NCBI RefSeq assembly: GCF_020382885.2
Contig: NC_058499.1
Coordinates: forward strand, 22,429,872 to 22,493,871
Direction of reading: 5' to 3'
Source of the DNA: Scatophagus argus
Lineage: Eukaryota > Chordata > Actinopteri > Scatophagidae
Length of the DNA stretch: 64,000 nt
Of the stretch, positions 61,435-64,000 are shown in pieces; position 1 is the first letter of the stretch, and every line of letters begins with the position of its first letter. A program made the position numbers and the translations under genes. The notes beneath the pieces are model-generated. The model saw only the letters and a program-made list of their open reading frames with translations. It was not told where the DNA came from and searched no databases.

Positions 61435-61861
61435 AATGCATGCGCATGTACTTCTCAGACTTGCTCAGTTCAGAGTTATTCACTTATAAAGCCCCAAGCA
61501 GAAGTAAGAGTTGTGATTAAATGCTGTCTCACTGATGCAGACTGATGCAGCATTTTAACTGAGTTTTAAAGTGAATGTTGTATTCAAGCAGGCAGCACCA
61601 CCGTTAAATGCAAACCCAACAGTGGAAGGGACCTACCAGGTGGAAATGCTGAGAATGAGTCTTGTTATTAAAGCTCTCTTCTGTATGTGACAATTTTAAG
61701 ATACTGTAGCAGGTCAGCTATTGTGTCCTGTCCGTGTGTGCAAGTGTGTGTGGGTGTGTGAATGAGAAAACAACTACTGAGAGGCAAATCTACATGATCA
61801 AGTGTCGGTCCTGTAAATGAATCTGCACAGCTGAATTGTCTTTGTGTGATCGATCCTCTGT

Positions 61862-61935
<74 letters not shown>

Positions 61936-64000
61936 AGACCACTTAATTGGGCGTGGCTGGTACATCTGGGGACAAAATTGTCCTAAATGGTAAAACAGCT
62001 GATGTTAGGGTAAGGGAGGGTGACAAAGACTGCAAGAGAAAGAGAGTGGCTTGCTACTTAAAATGGAGCCATGTGTGTGTGTGTTACATTTGAAGTGTGA
62101 ATGACAGAGGCACGCAGCTGAGACCGTAGCAGCTCACATGGCCTTATTCTGTTCTGCTGTCTGAATTGCAGTATCTATTATGCTCCACAAGATTAAAATG
62201 TTGGGAAGCCAATAATAGCAATTTGTAATTAAATAATAATCATTATTTCTTATGGTGTATCAGTGGTCAAATGATTCCTTGGGCCACCAAGTGGATAACG
62301 TAAAAACAGAGTCTTAGATCTAGTGAGACGGACACACATCACACAGAACGACATAGCGCACACATTTAGTTTTTATCACATTGTTCACTTAGGCTTACAC
62401 ACATATTCAGCCAGTCCAGTAGTGTGCTACTCCACATTTCAGTGCACAATTACACACTGCAGTTAAACTGTGCTAGGAAGAATGAAATGTACAAACTCAA
62501 TATGGTGGATTATTTGTTTCAAAAGAAGTCCTTTAGTTGCATTTAGACGTTGAACTGAATGTATATGTGCTATCAAGGAGTGGAATTTTTACATAAATTA
62601 AAAGGCAAAACAGAATCATGAAGGTTTTGAGTTTGCAATTCTAGAATCATAACTTTAATGTTATAATCTTTTTCCAATTTAAATAGTATTTGGCATAGCC
62701 CTGGCTCTGTTGTCTGTATCATCTATCCACACAGCAGAAAACAACATCTGACAACCTTCTCCCTCTTGCTCTCTTTCCTCCCAGTTTGCATCCTGCTATG
62801 CCAGTGTTCAGCCACTGCAGCTGTTTGGGAGAGGACCCAGAGGGGGCAACTATCTGTCACTGCTCACACACCGGAGCCCTCGCTCCACGCCACGACCCCG
62901 CCTGGCATGCCACACTCCGAGGATGACCCTGAGACAGATCTGTCGCATGCTGAAGGTGATGAAGCAGGTCAGAAACAGAGAGGCTGCCACTCCTGCTGCT
63001 GCCGCCAGGTGAGGAGCTACTGCCCAAAGCTGTAACATGTAGCCAATGACTGGTGCAGTGATGGCCAAAGACAGTTAATCTTTATAAGTTTATTGACATC
63101 AGAAAATCCCACTGTTTTTAGCCGTACAGTCATTTATTGCTGATTCTCTGCCATTTTGTGTCTAATAACCATGCGTTTTTATAGTGGCTAAACTCTACAG
63201 CCATGCCAGCAGCTCTCTGAGTACTTATGCACATGGTGCTTTGAGTGAAATACTATCATCGGCAACTACCTTCTTTACTTACTAATTTAGCATGCTAATA
63301 TTTACTTATCAGCACTAAACCCAACAGCTGAGGCTGATGTCAATGTTATTAGTTCTGTCATTAGTCAAATGAAAACTTACTGCTTGTGCCTTAGGCAAAG
63401 TCATTAATGATCTCACGATTATGAATGGTACTTCACTAATACTCAGAAGGAAGAAATGTAATATCGTATAAAACATTAAAATTTACTACCTTTTAACCAT
63501 TTGTGAACTACTTTATTTATAAATGTTATGTTACTGTTGCTAAATAATTATTGTATGATGGGCTGTGTAGCTCAGTTATAAACCTTAGTTATAAACCATA
63601 AGTACACTCACATCCAGCTGTTTTGTGGAAGTTGAATGGAAATTTTTAACAGTGATAATGACTCTGACAGGTGTGGATAGGTATGTGTACTATTATTACA
63701 TTGTAGGAAGGATTATAACCAGTCTGTGCTGGTGTTGGCAGCCCCAGAGTGGACTGTGATCACACCAGTGATTCCATCAGCAGAGGCCACAGGAGTCTGT
63801 GGTTAATTATTAAACCCTCTCGTGTCACTGCCAGAACAAACACTCAATCACACTTGCTCCTCTCATTTGTCTGCCTCCGTGTCTGGTTTCTCTCTGTGCA
63901 CAGGAAGCAGGGGTCTGCAGTTCCGGCTCCAGCGTCTCCTGGCACCAAGTCGGAGAAGAAATGTGTACCGAGCTGTCTAAGAAACAAACGCAGTATAAAA
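61359..64000 (+). CDS. Unidentified gene, 5' part (3' end outside window)
   Basis: Exon 1 (61359-61376) encodes MATVVP and ends in the donor GTAAGT. Exon 2 (62785-63008) has an excellent acceptor (CTCTCTTTCCTCCCAG) and donor GTGAGG. Exon 3 starts at 63904 after GTGCACAG and is open to the window end. Joined in phase this gives about 113 residues: MATVVP, then FASCYASVQPLQLFGRGPRG and a basic Arg/Pro/Leu stretch with an Ala run, resembling either a mitochondrial presequence or a disordered N-terminus. I do not recognise the family. A second acceptor CCAG at 62804 would instead put exons 2-3 in a frame reading SEDDPETDLSHAEGDEAG ... CHSCCC, also open throughout. Leucine codons are almost all CTG in the first frame; GC at third positions favours the second frame in exon 3. 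The frame is undecided. Confidence 0.4.
61399..61432. repeat. (TG)n microsatellite
   Basis: About seventeen TG units, 22 bases after the first donor of the right-end gene. Confidence 0.92.
61867..61933. repeat. (TG)n(AG)n compound microsatellite
   Basis: Seventeen TG units followed directly by sixteen AG units in intron 1 of the right-end gene. Confidence 0.95.
63009..63903 (+). other. Intron 2 of the right-end gene
   Basis: AT-rich sequence without a visible exon or recognised repeat. Confidence 0.4.

Noticed and set aside
1..64000. CRISPR array, operon, phage or plasmid features
   Set aside because: The sequence is plainly vertebrate nuclear DNA, and none of the tandem repeats has the repeat-spacer form.

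Overview
This window is nuclear DNA from a teleost fish, most likely a percomorph. The evidence is vertebrate exon/intron structure with GT-AG splice sites, long introns full of CA/TG microsatellites, teleost-type tRNA-derived SINEs and Tc1/mariner and hAT remnants, and proteins that align to vertebrate SNRK, ANO10 and FA2H. Most long open frames in the window are chance frames in introns or read-through of dinucleotide repeats. Real coding sequence is a few per cent of the bases.

Layout, left to right. (1) 1-8674, plus strand: the 3' half of an SNRK-family Ser/Thr kinase gene. Two coding exons are visible (4711-4852 and 6957-8040); the rest lies left of the window. A polyadenylation signal sits at 8669. 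(2) 8675-13355: the tail-to-tail gap between snrk and ano10. It holds an intact tRNA-Asp(GTC) gene at 10008-10079 and several interspersed repeats. (3) 13356 to about 22850, minus strand: a complete anoctamin-10 (TMEM16K) gene. Fourteen coding exons join without frame breaks into a 698-residue protein that keeps the TMEM16 calcium-site acids. A candidate TATA promoter and 5' untranslated exon lie at 22742-22853. (4) 22854-26714: intergenic. (5) 26715-56576, minus strand: a complete fatty acid 2-hydroxylase gene (fa2h). Seven coding exons give 382 residues, with a cytochrome b5 domain and a di-iron hydroxylase domain. Intron 1 is 22.3 kb and holds a hAT MITE, a LINE reverse-transcriptase relic, hairpins and a candidate regulatory cluster. 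(6) 56577-64000: a mostly repeat-filled gap, then a TATA/CCAAT/GC-box promoter and the 5' end of an unidentified plus-strand gene (exons at 61359, 62785 and 63904) that runs off the window.

The genes do not form a pathway in the bacterial sense. SNRK is a cytosolic/nuclear AMPK-related kinase, ANO10 is an endoplasmic-reticulum/endosomal TMEM16 protein, and FA2H makes 2-hydroxy fatty acids in the ER for sphingolipids. SNRK and ANO10 are neighbours in human 3p22, while FA2H is on human chromosome 16, so the fa2h junction is a lineage rearrangement relative to human. I found no clear undescribed system. The best leads are an SNRK relative that seems to lack the region after its kinase domain, the unidentified right-end gene whose second and third exons are open in two frames, and several compact DNA structures (a perfect 22-bp palindrome, and splice sites abutting microsatellites).
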